Shown: piece after piece, positions 26,388 to 35,412 of the stretch
Layout of the letters: each line of letters opens with the position of its first letter
Position numbering within the stretch: the stretch's first letter is position 1
NCBI RefSeq assembly: GCF_000517385.1
Contig: NZ_BAUW01000027.1
Coordinates: 1-42,889, forward strand
Direction: 5' to 3'
From: Mesobacillus boroniphilus JCM 21738
GTDB lineage: Bacteria > Bacillota > Bacilli > Bacillales > Cytobacillaceae
Length of the DNA stretch: 42,889 nt
Position numbers and translations under genes: made by a program
The notes under the pieces: model-generated
Told to the model about the DNA's origin: nothing
Database searches by the model: none
What the model saw: the letters and a program-made list of their open reading frames with translations, nothing else

Positions 26388-27733
26388 ATGGGGAATGAAG
26401 AATCAGTTTTTTTCAGCCGTGTCTTGACGGAGCTTACATTATCCTTCCATATCATTTATGCCACCATCGGTGTGGGTATCCCGCTGATGATCATGATCGC
26501 TCAGTGGCTCGGAATCAAGAAACAAGATGAGCATTATATCCTGCTGGCAAGGAGATGGACGCGTGGCTTTGTCATCACTGTTGCGGTCGGAGTTGTGACG
26601 GGGACAGCCATTGGATTGCAGCTGAGCTTGCTGTGGCCTAATTTTATGGAACTGGCGGGTAATGTGATTGCGCTCCCACTGTTCATGGAAACATTCGCGT
26701 TTTTCTTTGAAGCGATTTTTCTTGGCATTTATCTATATACTTGGGACCGGTTTGAAAATCAGAAGAAACACTTGCTGCTATTGATCCCGGTTGCGGTGGG
26801 AGCTTCCTTTTCAGCTGTGTTCATCACAATCGTCAATGCGTTCATGAATGCACCGCAAGGCTTTGATCTTGTCAACGGACAGCTGGTCAACATCAATCCG
26901 GTTCTGGCGATGTTCAATCCAGCAATGCCGACGAAGGTTGCCCATGTGCTGGCGACTGCTTATATGACTTCAGCATTTGTACTCGCTTCGATTGGCGCAT
27001 TCCGTCTTTTAAAAGGGTCGAATCATATCTACCATAAAAAGCGTTATTTTTAACAATGAAGATTGGTCTTATCTTTTCTATTGCCGCTGCGGTCATAGGG
27101 GATTTTTCAGGTAAATACCTCGCTGAATACCAGCCGGAGAAACTGGCGGCAGCGGAATGGCACTTCGAGACACATGAGGGAGCACCGTTGATGTTGTATG
27201 GTGTTCTTGATGATGGCGAAGTTAAATATGCTCTTAAAATTCCTTATGCCCTCAGTATTCTCGCTCACAGCGATCCTAGCGCAGAAGTGATCGGCCTTAA
27301 TGAATTCCCTGAAGATGAAATTCCGCCATTGTATATCCATTATTTATTTGATGGAATGGTGACAATCGGGATGTGGATGATGGCCCTATCGCTCGTCTAT
27401 GTTGTGGGTGTGTGGATGAAATGGAGTTTTATCAGGACAAGATGGTACCGCTGGCTGATTGTCTTCGGTGGACCGCTTTCAATGCTAGCTATTGAACTTG
27501 GCTGGTGGTTCGCTGAAGTCGGAAGGCAGCCATGGATCCTTCGAGGAATCATGAAGGTTGAGGATGCGGCAACCACGAGCGGACAGGTCGATTTGATGCT
27601 GCTCCTGTTTGCAGGTTTATACTTGATCCTGGCCATTGGCAGCACCGTTGTACTAACAAGGATGTTCCGGAAAAATACAGTTGAACAGGAACTGGCAGAC
27701 AGGGAACTGGAGAAGGAAGGTGATTTTCAATGA
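26388..27733 (+). CDS. cydA: Cytochrome bd-type quinol oxidase subunit I (one-base frameshift)
   Basis: Main heme-bearing subunit of the bd-type terminal oxidase in the cytoplasmic membrane, about 448 aa when repaired. N-terminal LSFHIIYATIGVGIPL carries a conserved heme-ligand His; RRWTRGFVITVAVGVVTGT, NVIALPLFMETFAFFFEA, the GDFSGKYLAEYQPEKLAA loop and WHFETHEGAPLM follow. The shorter Q-loop fits the Bacillus/Geobacillus type; whether it is closer to CydA or YthA is not resolved. A G is missing at about 27041: the first frame ends at 27053, and the restored frame reads HKKALFLTMKIGLIFSIAAA. It ends by overlapping cydB (ATGA). Confidence 0.92.
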
Positions 27734-28754
27734 CACTTGAAATAATCGGGATTTCGGTTCTTTGGCTCTTTCTTTTTGGGTACGTCATCGTCGCCTCCAT
27801 CGATTTCGGAGCCGGCTTTTTCAATGCATACAGCTTGTTCAGAGGAAAGCAGCATATCCTGACAGGGATCATTCAGCGCTATTTATCGCCTGTCTGGGAA
27901 GTCACGAATGTATTTCTTGTATTTTTCTTCGTGGGAATTGTCGGATTCTTTCCAAAAACAGCTTATTATTACGGAACAATCCTGCTGGTGCCGGCTAGCA
28001 TTGGAGTTGTTTTGCTGGCGATCCGCGGAGCTTATTATGCGTTCACGACATACGGTGGATTGAAGCACAAGAGATATACGTATTTATATGGACTTACTGG
28101 CTTGTTCATCCCTGCCTCTTTATCGATCGTACTGACGATTTCGGAGGGAGGCTTTGTGGAAGAGACTGCATCGGGGGTAGAATTGGACTATTGGGCCCTG
28201 TTCACCAGTCCACTGACCTGGAGCATTGTTGTCCTGAGCCTGGCCGCTGTACTATATATATCTGCCGTTTTTTTAACGTGGTATGCGAATAAGGCACAGG
28301 ATGAACCGGCAACAGAACTGCTGCGGAAATATGCCTTGATCTGGTCTGTGCCTGCAATCGTGACGGCAACAGGCATCATCGTGAACTTAAGGGCCATAAC
28401 CCGGAGCATTACAGCAGGCTGGTTGATTTATGGTGGCTGTTTGCCATCTCCTTCATCCTGTTTTTAGGAACAGTGTATCTGATCGGGAGACGAAAGTCAT
28501 ACGGAGTTGCGTTCGGGCTTTTGACTGGGCAATTCTTTGTTGCTTTCTTTGCTTATGGAGTTTCCCATTACCCGTATTTGTTATATCCGTTTATCAGCAT
28601 ATACGACAGCTTTACAAATGAAGCGATGGCGATTGCACTCATCACCGCGTTCATTGCAGGACTGGGACTCCTGCTTCCGTCATTGTACTTACTGCTGAGA
28701 TTGTTTTTATTTAATAAAGACTATGTCCAGGGAAGAAGGAACGACCACGTCTAG
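27730..28754 (+). CDS. cydB: Cytochrome bd-type quinol oxidase subunit II (one-base frameshift)
   Basis: About 341 aa when repaired, eight or nine membrane helices. SIDFGAGFFNAYSLFRG and LSPVWEVTNVFLVFFFVG are typical CydB motifs near the N-terminus. A G is missing at 28391-28393: the written frame ends at 28467, while the restored frame gives NLRGHNPEHYSRLVDLWWLF and reads to 28754. It starts inside the cydA stop codon and is followed ten bases later by the small CydS gene. Confidence 0.92.
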
Positions 28755-28764
28755 GAGGTGGAAA

Positions 28765-28863
28765 ATGGCTGAATTTACAATGTTTTACGCACCTTTCATT
28801 GTCATTATCGCATCGATTTTCGCGTCATTTTGGCTGGCAGGGAAGGACGAAAAAGTGGAATGA
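28765..28863 (+). CDS. cydS: CydS-like 32-aa subunit of the bd oxidase
   Basis: ATG 28765 after TAGGAGGTGG encodes MAEFTMFYAPFIVIIAS.., then FASFWLAGKDEKVE. One membrane helix. The pattern F-(3)-YAP-..-FW-..-KD-..-VE at 32 aa fits CydS, the third subunit seen in the Geobacillus thermodenitrificans bd oxidase structure. Position directly after cydB is the expected one. Confidence 0.85.
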   Translation: MAEFTMFYAPFIVIIASIFASFWLAGKDEKVE

Positions 28864-28867
28864 ATTC

Positions 28868-28909
28868 AAAAGAGCTGTCATCCTTTGTTAACGGTTGACA
28901 GCTCTTTTT
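28868..28909 (+). terminator. Terminator of the cyd operon
   Basis: AAAAGAGCTGTCA / TGACAGCTCTTTT, 13-bp stem (28868-28880, 28896-28908). A-rich and T-rich flanks allow it to serve the convergent gene as well. Confidence 0.9.
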
Positions 28910-28912
28910 ACA

Positions 28913-29236
28913 TTATGAAAGCTTGCGCCACAAAGAAGTACTGGATACTACAGAGTCATTTTCAATGATGGCATAGGCAGCATTTGTGATTGCTTCAGGC
29001 AGATTTTCGCCGGTACCTTTGAATTGGTTAAAAGCGGCCTCGGAAACTCCATTGGATGAGAAGTTGTAGCCCAATTTCTCCAGTCTCTCGACAACCAGCA
29101 TCGCATGTACAAGGTTCTTTTTCGGCTGGAATTCGGAATCATTGAAGAATACTCCTTTTTCATAATCATACCAGCGATCCCATCGGTTAAGTTTCCATCC
29201 CAAAATCCTCCGTGCAATAGCATCTGTTTTAGTCAT
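28913..29236 (-). CDS. Small protein with phage ABA-sandwich-like domain
   Basis: 107 aa, soluble. RILGWKLNRWDRWYDY near the start, then FQPKKNLVHAMLVVERLEKL and EAITNAAYAIIEN near the end resemble the small phage/Bacillus ABA-sandwich proteins (GW..W.., a helix with A.V.E.L and a final AI..A). Function unknown. ATG 29236 has GAGAGAGGTAG. No other phage gene is nearby, so it may be a domesticated or stray phage gene. Confidence 0.65.
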   Translation of the reverse strand: MTKTDAIARRILGWKLNRWDRWYDYEKGVFFNDSEFQPKKNLVHAMLVVERLEKLGYNFSSNGVSEAAFNQFKGTGENLPEAITNAAYAIIENDSVVSSTSLWRKLS

Positions 29237-29382
29237 GTTTCTACCTCTCTCTCAATTATTGTTATATAACAGATTATTTAATAAGATTATATTACATAAC
29301 AGAATCGATGTGCAATGACAAAGATTTAATTACGAAATTTTATTTTTAAAATTTGAGCATCTTAAAAATGGGGGTGACAAAT

Positions 29383-29510
29383 ATGAATGAAAAAGAAATC
29401 AGCCAGCCTAATGTCAGGTTGGGCGGGGAGATTGCTAAGGAAAAGGCCGCACGAATGGTGAGTTAGGCAATGACCAAGACATTAATTCTGGCAAAAGCCG
29501 TAAAAAATAA
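29383..29510 (+). CDS. Small hydrophilic protein, about 42 aa (probable one-base frameshift)
   Basis: ATG 29383 after GGGGGTGA encodes MNEKEISQPNVRLGGEIAKE.. and stops at 29466. If a base is missing near 29449 the frame continues as TNGELGNDQDINSGKSRKK to 29510. The polar, Asn/Gly/Lys-rich product resembles the minor small spore proteins of Bacillus in style only. Unrecognised. Confidence 0.5.
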
Positions 29511-29525
29511 GAAAGAGGGATGGCC

Positions 29526-29645
29526 ATGACAAACCGTAATGATAACCGCGAGCGTAAAAACAAATATCCTAACAATAAAGAGCGAAATATCTCCAAAGAT
29601 GTGAACATTCGAAGTGACATGACCAAAAAGGATTTAAAGGAGTAA
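29526..29645 (+). CDS. Small basic hydrophilic protein, 39 aa
   Basis: MTNRNDNRERKNKYPNN near the start, ending SDMTKKDLKE. AAAGAGGGATGG precedes it; an in-frame ATG six bases upstream is an alternative. Very charged, no hydrophobic core. Paired with the preceding small ORF on one strand, perhaps minor spore proteins; not recognised. Confidence 0.55.
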   Translation: MTNRNDNRERKNKYPNNKERNISKDVNIRSDMTKKDLKE

Positions 29646-29669
29646 CAGGAGGGGGGGATTTCCCCCTTC

Positions 29670-29915
29670 TTAAATCAATGCTTCAGCCAACAAAGCGTAT
29701 GTATTAACCTTATCCTCGAATTTATGCAAGTTATTGATAATCATAAACTCTTCGGTCCTGTAAACTTCGCTAAGCCTCAAAAGTTCGTTTCTTACTTTTG
29801 TTCCAATGATCATCTGTTTACGATTTTCGATGATCTTAGACCGATCGCCATCTGTTAATGGAGTATTCTTCGCATCTTCCAGCGATGGAATACGCACAAG
29901 TACACTTAATTTCAT
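29670..29915 (-). pseudogene. C-terminal remnant of a luciferase-like (LLM) flavin monooxygenase
   Basis: The 81-aa frame matches only the last part of LLM-class flavin-dependent oxidoreductases: PLTDGDRSKIIENRKQMIIG, then LRLSEVYRTEEFMIINNLHK and EDKVNTYALLAEAL. LLM proteins are about 330-360 aa; the flavin-binding barrel is missing. Upstream there is an in-frame TAG four codons before the first ATG and then repeat DNA, so the 5' part has been lost, not merely frameshifted. Confidence 0.6.
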
Positions 29916-30340
29916 TTTAACACCCGGCTATATGGTTGCTTTCTCCACTATGAAAACAAATTGTGAAAAGAGCTGGCCTTCAGTTTAATGACCACTAATT
30001 ATAAAAAGTACACTAGAGCCCTTCTAACGGACAAAAATTGTGAAAAGGCCGGTGTTTTTGTCCGATAGAGCCCTTCTAATGGACACAAAAGGCGAATAAG
30101 CTATCCGGCTTGTCCAATAGAGCCTTCTTTCAGTATTCCCCGGCCGCACATACAAACTAGTCCCAGGGTAGCCACCGTAGCTCGATATTTTAAAAGCATT
30201 AGTTCTGTTCCATCATCAATATTAAAAAGCTCCCAGTGTTCAAACAGTCCATATATTATACTTTATATTCTCTCGTACATGTTTATCTGTCTCCATATGG
30301 GCTATAAGTAAAATAAGACACGAGAGGAAGGAGTGGCAAC
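29916..30340. other. Intergenic region with 52-bp hairpin array
   Basis: Contains array 4 (30014-30130) and otherwise no convincing gene. A short open minus-strand stretch (about 30110-30250) has no start or ribosome site. AGGAAGGAG precedes the lipoprotein start at 30341. Confidence 0.5.
30014..30130. repeat. Array 4: hairpin repeats, 52-bp period
   Basis: TAGAGCCCTTCTAACGGACA at 30014, TAGAGCCCTTCTAATGGACA at 30066 and TAGAGCC-TTCT at 30118; spacing 52 and 52. Each unit folds: TGTCCGATAGA / TTCTAATGGACA. Between units the spacer is partly conserved (CAAAA..G..AA..C.GG.TT). Confidence 0.8.
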
Positions 30341-30583
30341 ATGCAGAAAAGAAACTTAATTCTTTCATTCACATTGGGGACAGGCCTATTGCTTACCGGT
30401 TGCGGAGCCAATGAAGAGCCTCCGCCGGAAGAAGATCCGGTGATGGAACAGGATGAACAAGCTCCTCCGGCACCAGATGGAACACATGAATTGCCTGATG
30501 AACCAAGAGAAGGTACAACCGAGAATGACGAGGAATTAACCGAAGAAGAACAGCAGATCATCGAGGAGTCTACTGAAGAATAA
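30341..30583 (+). CDS. Small acidic lipoprotein
   Basis: 80 aa. Signal peptide MQKRNLILSFTLGTGL with lipobox LLTGC (Cys at about 21), then an unstructured Pro/Glu-rich tail (EEPPPEEDP, ELTEEEQQIIEE). Expected on the outer membrane face. No known domain. Ribosome site AGGAAGGAG. It has its own terminator. A similar acidic lipoprotein lies at 31456-31626. Confidence 0.75.
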   Translation: MQKRNLILSFTLGTGLLLTGCGANEEPPPEEDPVMEQDEQAPPAPDGTHELPDEPREGTTENDEELTEEEQQIIEESTEE

Positions 30584-30594
30584 CGCAGGAACAG

Positions 30595-30628
30595 AACCTT
30601 AGAACCGTATCGGTACTAAGGTTTTTTT
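30595..30628 (+). terminator. Terminator after the acidic lipoprotein
   Basis: AACCTTAG-A-ACCG-TAT-CGGT-A-CTAAGGTT with TTTTT following. Confidence 0.9.
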
Positions 30629-30674
30629 ACAATTAAAGGAAAATGCAAATAAATGCTACAAGGAGAGAAGAAGG

Positions 30675-31394
30675 TTGAGAAAAGCTGTTTTACCGTTGAT
30701 TATCATGCTTGCCGGGTGCTCTGGAGCTGAAAGTCCTCCTCCTGAATCGGAGCCATTCTCTGGCGAAAAACAACAAACTGAAACGCAGAGCTCAAAAGAA
30801 AATAGTGAATCAAAAGTGAAGCTTGATGCTCCCCATATATCTCAATTGCCTGAATTAGAACGGGGATGCGAAGTCACAACACTTGCTATGCTTTTACAGC
30901 ATGCGGGCCAGGATGTTGGCAAGATGGAGTTATCAAAGGAAATCGACCGAGTTCCATTTGAAAAAGACGGCATGAGAGGACATCCGAGTGAGGGCTTTGT
31001 CGGCAATATGAAAACAATGGACAAGCCTGGTCTTGGAGTTTACCATGGCCCTGTAGCCGAATTGGGAGAAGCTTAACTTCCTGGAAAGATACTGGATCTG
31101 ACCGGAGAAGAATTTAAAGAAGTGGAGAAACATGTTGCAGATGGCCGGCCAGTCTGGGTGCTGGTCCCAAGTACATTTGCAATTGTCCCAGAAAAGCACT
31201 GGGAAACATGGGATACGAAAAAAGGCAAGGAAAAAATCACTTACAAATGGCATTCCGTTTTGGTCACCGGTTTCGACGACAACAACGTATATGTAAACGA
31301 TCCGCTCGGCGGTAAAAACGATAAGCTCTCAAAAGAAGAATTCATCGCAGGCTGGGAGCAGTTCGGAAAACAGGCAATCACTTACAAACGATAA
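30675..31394 (+). pseudogene. C39-like cysteine peptidase lipoprotein, interrupted by an in-frame stop
   Basis: About 239 codons. Signal LPLIIMLAGC gives a lipobox, followed by a Ser/Glu-rich linker. The peptidase C39_2 family core follows: LDAPHISQLPELERGCEVTT with the Cys, and the catalytic His in YKWHSVLVTGFDDNNVYVND. TAA at 31074-31076 lies in the same frame on both sides (..ELGEA stop LPGKILDLTG), so unlike other breaks in the window this is a substitution, perhaps TAT/TAC to TAA, not an indel. TTG start with AGGAGAGAAG. Either a true nonsense mutation or a base-call error. YvpB-type function in B. subtilis is unclear. Confidence 0.75.
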
Positions 31395-31399
31395 CAATG

Positions 31400-31442
31400 A
31401 AAAATGCTGTTCCTTCATTATTTGAAGAAACAGCATTTTTTT
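31400..31442. terminator. Bidirectional terminator
   Basis: AAAAATGCTGTT / AACAGCATTTTT (31400-31411, 31429-31440) between the + C39 gene and the - lipoprotein gene, T-tract on either strand. Confidence 0.85.
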
Positions 31443-31455
31443 AAAGGTGAATGTT

Positions 31456-31626
31456 TTACTTTCCATCACTATCTGATTTATCATCATCCAGTTTGAAATC
31501 TTCATCCTCCACATCATTTTCAGTATCCTCGACCGGCGGTTCATTTTCCTGGTCAGTCTCAGCCGAACATCCACTAATAAAGAGCGCTAGCGCCAATGGG
31601 ACTCCATAAAAAAGCTTCTTTTTCAC
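31456..31626 (-). CDS. Small acidic lipoprotein
   Basis: About 56 aa. Start GTG 31626 (VKKKLFYGV) is preferred to TTG 31647 because AAAGGGG lies at good distance before it. Lipobox LFISGC, then an acidic tail (ENEPPVEDTENDVEDEDF). Same design as 30341-30583, opposite strand. Confidence 0.7.
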   Translation of the reverse strand: MKKKLFYGVPLALALFISGCSAETDQENEPPVEDTENDVEDEDFKLDDDKSDSDGK

Positions 31627-32081
31627 AACAATACCCCTTTCTTCCAAACAACTCCGGTTTGGAAAGGATTATTAGTATTATTATCTAAAACATACCCGGT
31701 CATAATCCTGATAAACGTTCGAAGTTTTTTAGTGAAAATGAAAGCATATCAGCCTAAAAAGAACAGAAACTAAAGCCAGGGCTTTTAGTGAGCAGGGATT
31801 ATATCTGTTCAAGTGGTGGAAACCGCGAACATATCACGTAGAAAAATTCTATAAGCCCGAAACGAGTGAGACTTCGCAAAAAGGTCCTATAGAAAGATTC
31901 TATAAGCCCGAAACGAGTGAGAACCCGCCAAAAGGTCCTATAGAAAAATTCTATAAGCCCGAAACGAGGGAGAACCCGCCAAAAGGTCCTATTCTATAAG
32001 CCCAAAACGAGGGAGAACCCGCGAAAAAGTCCCATAGAGGGTTTCTTATGCCAAAAAGCGAAATACAAAGGAGGTGATCAT
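31627..32081. other. Intergenic region with 51-bp hairpin array
   Basis: No gene seen in 31627-31840; 31847-32040 is array 5. AAAGGAGGTGATC at 32067-32080 is a very strong ribosome site for the next small ORF. Confidence 0.5.
31840..32040. repeat. Array 5: TTCTATAAGCCC repeats, 51-bp period
   Basis: TTCTATAAGCCC(G/A)AAACGAG begins at 31847, 31898, 31949 and 31992; spacing 51, 51, 43 (the last lost eight bases). Unit ends with AAAAGGTCCTATAGAAA, so GTCCTATAGAA and TTCTATAAG face each other as in array 4. Confidence 0.85.
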
Positions 32082-32204
32082 ATGGCGAAAAAGAAACCTA
32101 AGCATGATACAGCTCTTCCGATAGCGGATATTGAATTTGCGGAGGAAAGAGGAAATGGTTTTGAAAAGGTAGCATTAAAATCTCAAAGGAAACATAATAA
32201 ATGA
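32082..32204 (+). CDS. Small basic protein, 40 aa
   Basis: MAKKKPKHDTALPIADIEFA near the start, ending KSQRKHNK. The ribosome site AAAGGAGGTGATC is near perfect and well spaced, which is the main support. Basic ends with an amphipathic middle; style of a minor spore or DNA-associated protein, but no family recognised. Lies alone between array 5 and the brnQ terminator. Confidence 0.6.
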   Translation: MAKKKPKHDTALPIADIEFAEERGNGFEKVALKSQRKHNK

Positions 32205-32261
32205 TTTGCTTCTGAATTTTATAGGATAGCCACGTGAAGTTTTTTAAAAAAATTGAAGACA

Positions 32262-32303
32262 AAAAAGAAAAAAAGAACTGCAGAGAAATCTACAGTTCTT
32301 TTT
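32262..32303 (-). terminator. Terminator of brnQ
   Basis: AAAAAGAACTG / CAGTTCTTTTT (32270-32280, 32293-32303) overlapping the brnQ stop; on the minus strand followed by TTTTTCTTTTTTG. Confidence 0.8.
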
Positions 32304-33654
32304 GGTATTTTTTCACGGGTAAATGCACTTTAGGTAAAATATAGCCGATTATAGCACCTATGAACGCGGGAATGATCCAGCCAAGTCCAATTTCGTATAG
32401 TGGGAGATACTCTACATATATTGACGTAACAGAATTGAATAATGAAATATTTATACTTGGCAGATTAGCGACTAATGCGCTATAGCCATCAAAAACACTC
32501 ACGAAGAATGTCATCGCTATCGAAGCTGCGTATACGCTATGCTTATTTCCAAAGAGCGGTGATATCAGAGTTAATAAGATAAGGATGATCGCTAATGGGT
32601 ACAGGAACATTAAAACCGGCACAGCAAATTGGATGATATTGTTCAAACCAAAATTTGCGATTGTGAAAGAAACGATGCAAAGAAGAAGCACAAACCTTTG
32701 ATATGAAACCTTTGGCAAGAGATCATGAAAAAACTCGCTGCAGGCCGTGATTAATCCAATGCTTGTTTTTAAACATGCCAGAACAATAATGATAGCCAAC
32801 AAGATTGCACCGAAGGACCCAAAATAATGCTGGGCGACTCCAGAAAAAATCTGTCCTCCATTCTCGAATGTTCCAATAGCCAATACGCTGGAAGCCCCCA
32901 TATACGTTATAAGTCCGTATATCAGCATCATCAATGTCATTGCGAAGATACCTGATTTCAAGGTAGCCCTGGCAATATCCTTTGTGCTGGTTATTCCTTG
33001 GCCTTTAATGGCATTAATGACAACGATACCGAATGCCAGGGAGGCAAGGGCATCCATCGTATTATATCCCTCTTTGAATCCTGTGATAAAAGCTAAGTTT
33101 GTATAAGTTCCGTTTGGTTCTCCAAAGCTGCCCATTGGCTTAATGACGGAGATGCCAATTAATAAAAATAAAAACACGAGAAATGCGGGTGTAAGGTATT
33201 TTCCAATGTAGTCCATCACCTTTGCAGGATGCAGTGAGAAAAAGTAAACGATGGCAAAGAAAACGAAACTGAAAATCCCCAGCCACAAACCAGCTTGTCC
33301 TGGAGAAATATATGGTTCAAAACCAACGACGAACGGGACGGTGGCTGTCCGAGGAATCGCGAAAAAGGGTCCAATCGTCAAGTAAAGAACTGTCGCAAAG
33401 CCGATGCCGAAAACAGGGTGTACTCTGCTGGCTAGATCACGCAGGCCAGTGCTTCCTGAAAGGCCAATCGCCAATATGCCTAAAAAAGGGAGGCCGATGG
33501 CTGTTACCAGGAAGCCAATTAATGCTGGCCAGAAGTTTGTGCCTGCCAGCTGCCCTAATTGAATAGGGAATATTAAATTCCCGGCTCCAAAGTACATTCC
33601 AAAGAGCATGGTTCCAATCAGTGCATAGGTTGAAAATGGTATTTTTTGCTGCAT
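32290..33654 (-). CDS. brnQ: Branched-chain amino acid Na+/H+ symporter, BrnQ/LIVCS family
   Basis: A 454-aa transporter for Leu, Ile and Val with 12 hydrophobic segments. N-terminal GTMLFGMYFGAGNLIFPIQL is the family hallmark, with GLPFLGILAIGLSG, YLTIGPFFAIPRTATVPFVV and YNTMDALASLAFGIVVINAI following. ATG 33654 (MQQKIPFST) has GAGGAG nine bases upstream, so the longer TTG start at 33696 is rejected. Single gene with its own terminator. I looked for a T-box leader and saw none of its conserved bases. Confidence 0.93.
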   Translation of the reverse strand: MQQKIPFSTYALIGTMLFGMYFGAGNLIFPIQLGQLAGTNFWPALIGFLVTAIGLPFLGILAIGLSGSTGLRDLASRVHPVFGIGFATVLYLTIGPFFAIPRTATVPFVVGFEPYISPGQAGLWLGIFSFVFFAIVYFFSLHPAKVMDYIGKYLTPAFLVFLFLLIGISVIKPMGSFGEPNGTYTNLAFITGFKEGYNTMDALASLAFGIVVINAIKGQGITSTKDIARATLKSGIFAMTLMMLIYGLITYMGASSVLAIGTFENGGQIFSGVAQHYFGSFGAILLAIIIVLACLKTSIGLITACSEFFHDLLPKVSYQRFVLLLCIVSFTIANFGLNNIIQFAVPVLMFLYPLAIILILLTLISPLFGNKHSVYAASIAMTFFVSVFDGYSALVANLPSINISLFNSVTSIYVEYLPLYEIGLGWIIPAFIGAIIGYILPKVHLPVKKYQKEL

Positions 33655-34010
33655 AACACTTGTCTCCTCTTCTTGATGTTGTGAATTCTGGTTCAAGCAC
33701 TCTTTTAGTTGGATCAGGAGAAATTTCTAAATATCCTGCAAAAGCAGGGAAGGGAATTCCTAACTAATGGAAGGATAGTTAAGACTTGTTCAATCTATCA
33801 CAAATCAATGGAGCCATCTTTCTCATACAACCCAAAAGAAGAATAATACACACTACTATATATACTAATTCTTCACAAGTCAATTAAGTTTTTAGAATTT
33901 TTGAATAGAAGGAAAGCAGTTTAATAATGAAGTCTTCTTTCAAGGGATAAGACATCCTGCAGTTTAATTCGTTGCTTAAAAAATAAACTTTTACTTCGAT
34001 ACTAAGAAGT
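33655..34010. other. brnQ upstream region
   Basis: No gene, repeat or conserved leader motif recognised. A/T-rich with several TATA-like stretches near 33850-33870 that could hold the minus-strand promoter. Confidence 0.35.
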
Positions 34011-34205
34011 ATGATTATGAGTTCAGAAGAGAATCTGATGTCGATCGAACAAGCAAAAGCCATTTTGAAGAATCTGGATATAGGACGGTATTTGACTAGA
34101 TAAGAAATGAAAGCCATTGACTTTTTAATAAGTGTGGAGGATCAAAAGAACAGAAGTAGACTTGTTCCTGTTCAATTTTTTGAGTTAATTATATTAAATG
34201 GCTAG
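34011..34205 (+). pseudogene. Possible degraded ORF with one internal stop
   Basis: ATG 34011 reads MIMSSEENLMSIEQAKAILK.., reaches TAA at 34101-34103, and continues in the same frame as EMKAIDFLISVEDQKNRSRL then VPVQFFELIILNG to TAG 34203. Composition on both sides looks coding (charged helices), about 64 codons in all. No family recognised and the ribosome site is weak. Confidence 0.35.
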
Positions 34206-34242
34206 ACTGGCTCTCAATAAGGATAGCTGACTTCGAGCATAA

Positions 34243-34275
34243 ATAAGAACCTTGCGATTGCGCAAGGGTTCTTAT
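34243..34275. terminator. Strong hairpin, possible terminator of map
   Basis: ATAAGAACCTTGCG / CGCAAGGGTTCTTAT, 14 bp with one bulged G and a 4-base loop. The following bases on either strand are only partly T-rich, so termination is less sure. Confidence 0.5.
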
Positions 34276-34369
34276 ATGAAGTAAATGGAAATTTAATATT
34301 AAATGACAAGGTATCTTGCAAAAAATAGAAACCCTTGAGCAGCAAGGTGTCCAATCGAAAAAGTTCATT

Positions 34370-35140
<771 letters not shown>

Positions 35141-35255
35141 TTAAAAACTCTACGATTAGAGTATCCTTTTTGGTTATGAAAATCCATCCTTTAGGTTTGC
35201 GGATAATATAGGATGAATCTGTTGGCTGGCCACAGTGTCAAAATCCTGCATTCTA

Positions 35256-35269
35256 TGAAAACGATAACA
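35256..35269. promoter_or_regulatory. Catabolite-responsive element (cre)
   Basis: TGAAAACGATAACA matches the CcpA consensus TGWAANCGNTNWCA at every position. It lies about 145 bases upstream of the sugar ABC operon, so carbon catabolite control by CcpA is likely. Confidence 0.75.
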
Positions 35270-35323
35270 ACATGATGGTATCAATATTTCACTCAATAAA
35301 CCTAAAACTAAAAAATTGGTACC

Positions 35324-35366
35324 ATAAGCAAAATTCGATGGCTTATAAATGTAAGCCCTTTTTTTT
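35324..35366 (+). promoter_or_regulatory. Terminator in the ABC leader with a competing stem (possible attenuator)
   Basis: GGCTTA-N6-TAAGCC (35340-35345, 35352-35357) followed by CTTTTTTTT is a terminator 47 bases before the first permease gene. No + strand gene lies upstream. ATAAGC (35324-35329) can pair with GCTTAT (35341-35346) and would break the terminator. Both stems are short. Confidence 0.5.
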
Positions 35367-35412
35367 ATGATAAAGGTACAAGAAAGACAACAGCAACTAA
35401 GGTGGTGAAGAA

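Noticed and set aside
30110-30250. Open minus-strand stretch with protein-like composition
   Set aside because: No start codon with a ribosome site and no family match; it enters array 4.
33655-33900. T-box leader for brnQ
   Set aside because: None of the conserved T-box bases (AGGGTGG-ACCGCG) were found on the minus strand.
33884-34117. 77-codon minus-strand ORF
   Set aside because: No ribosome site; the + strand frame at 34011 looks more coding.
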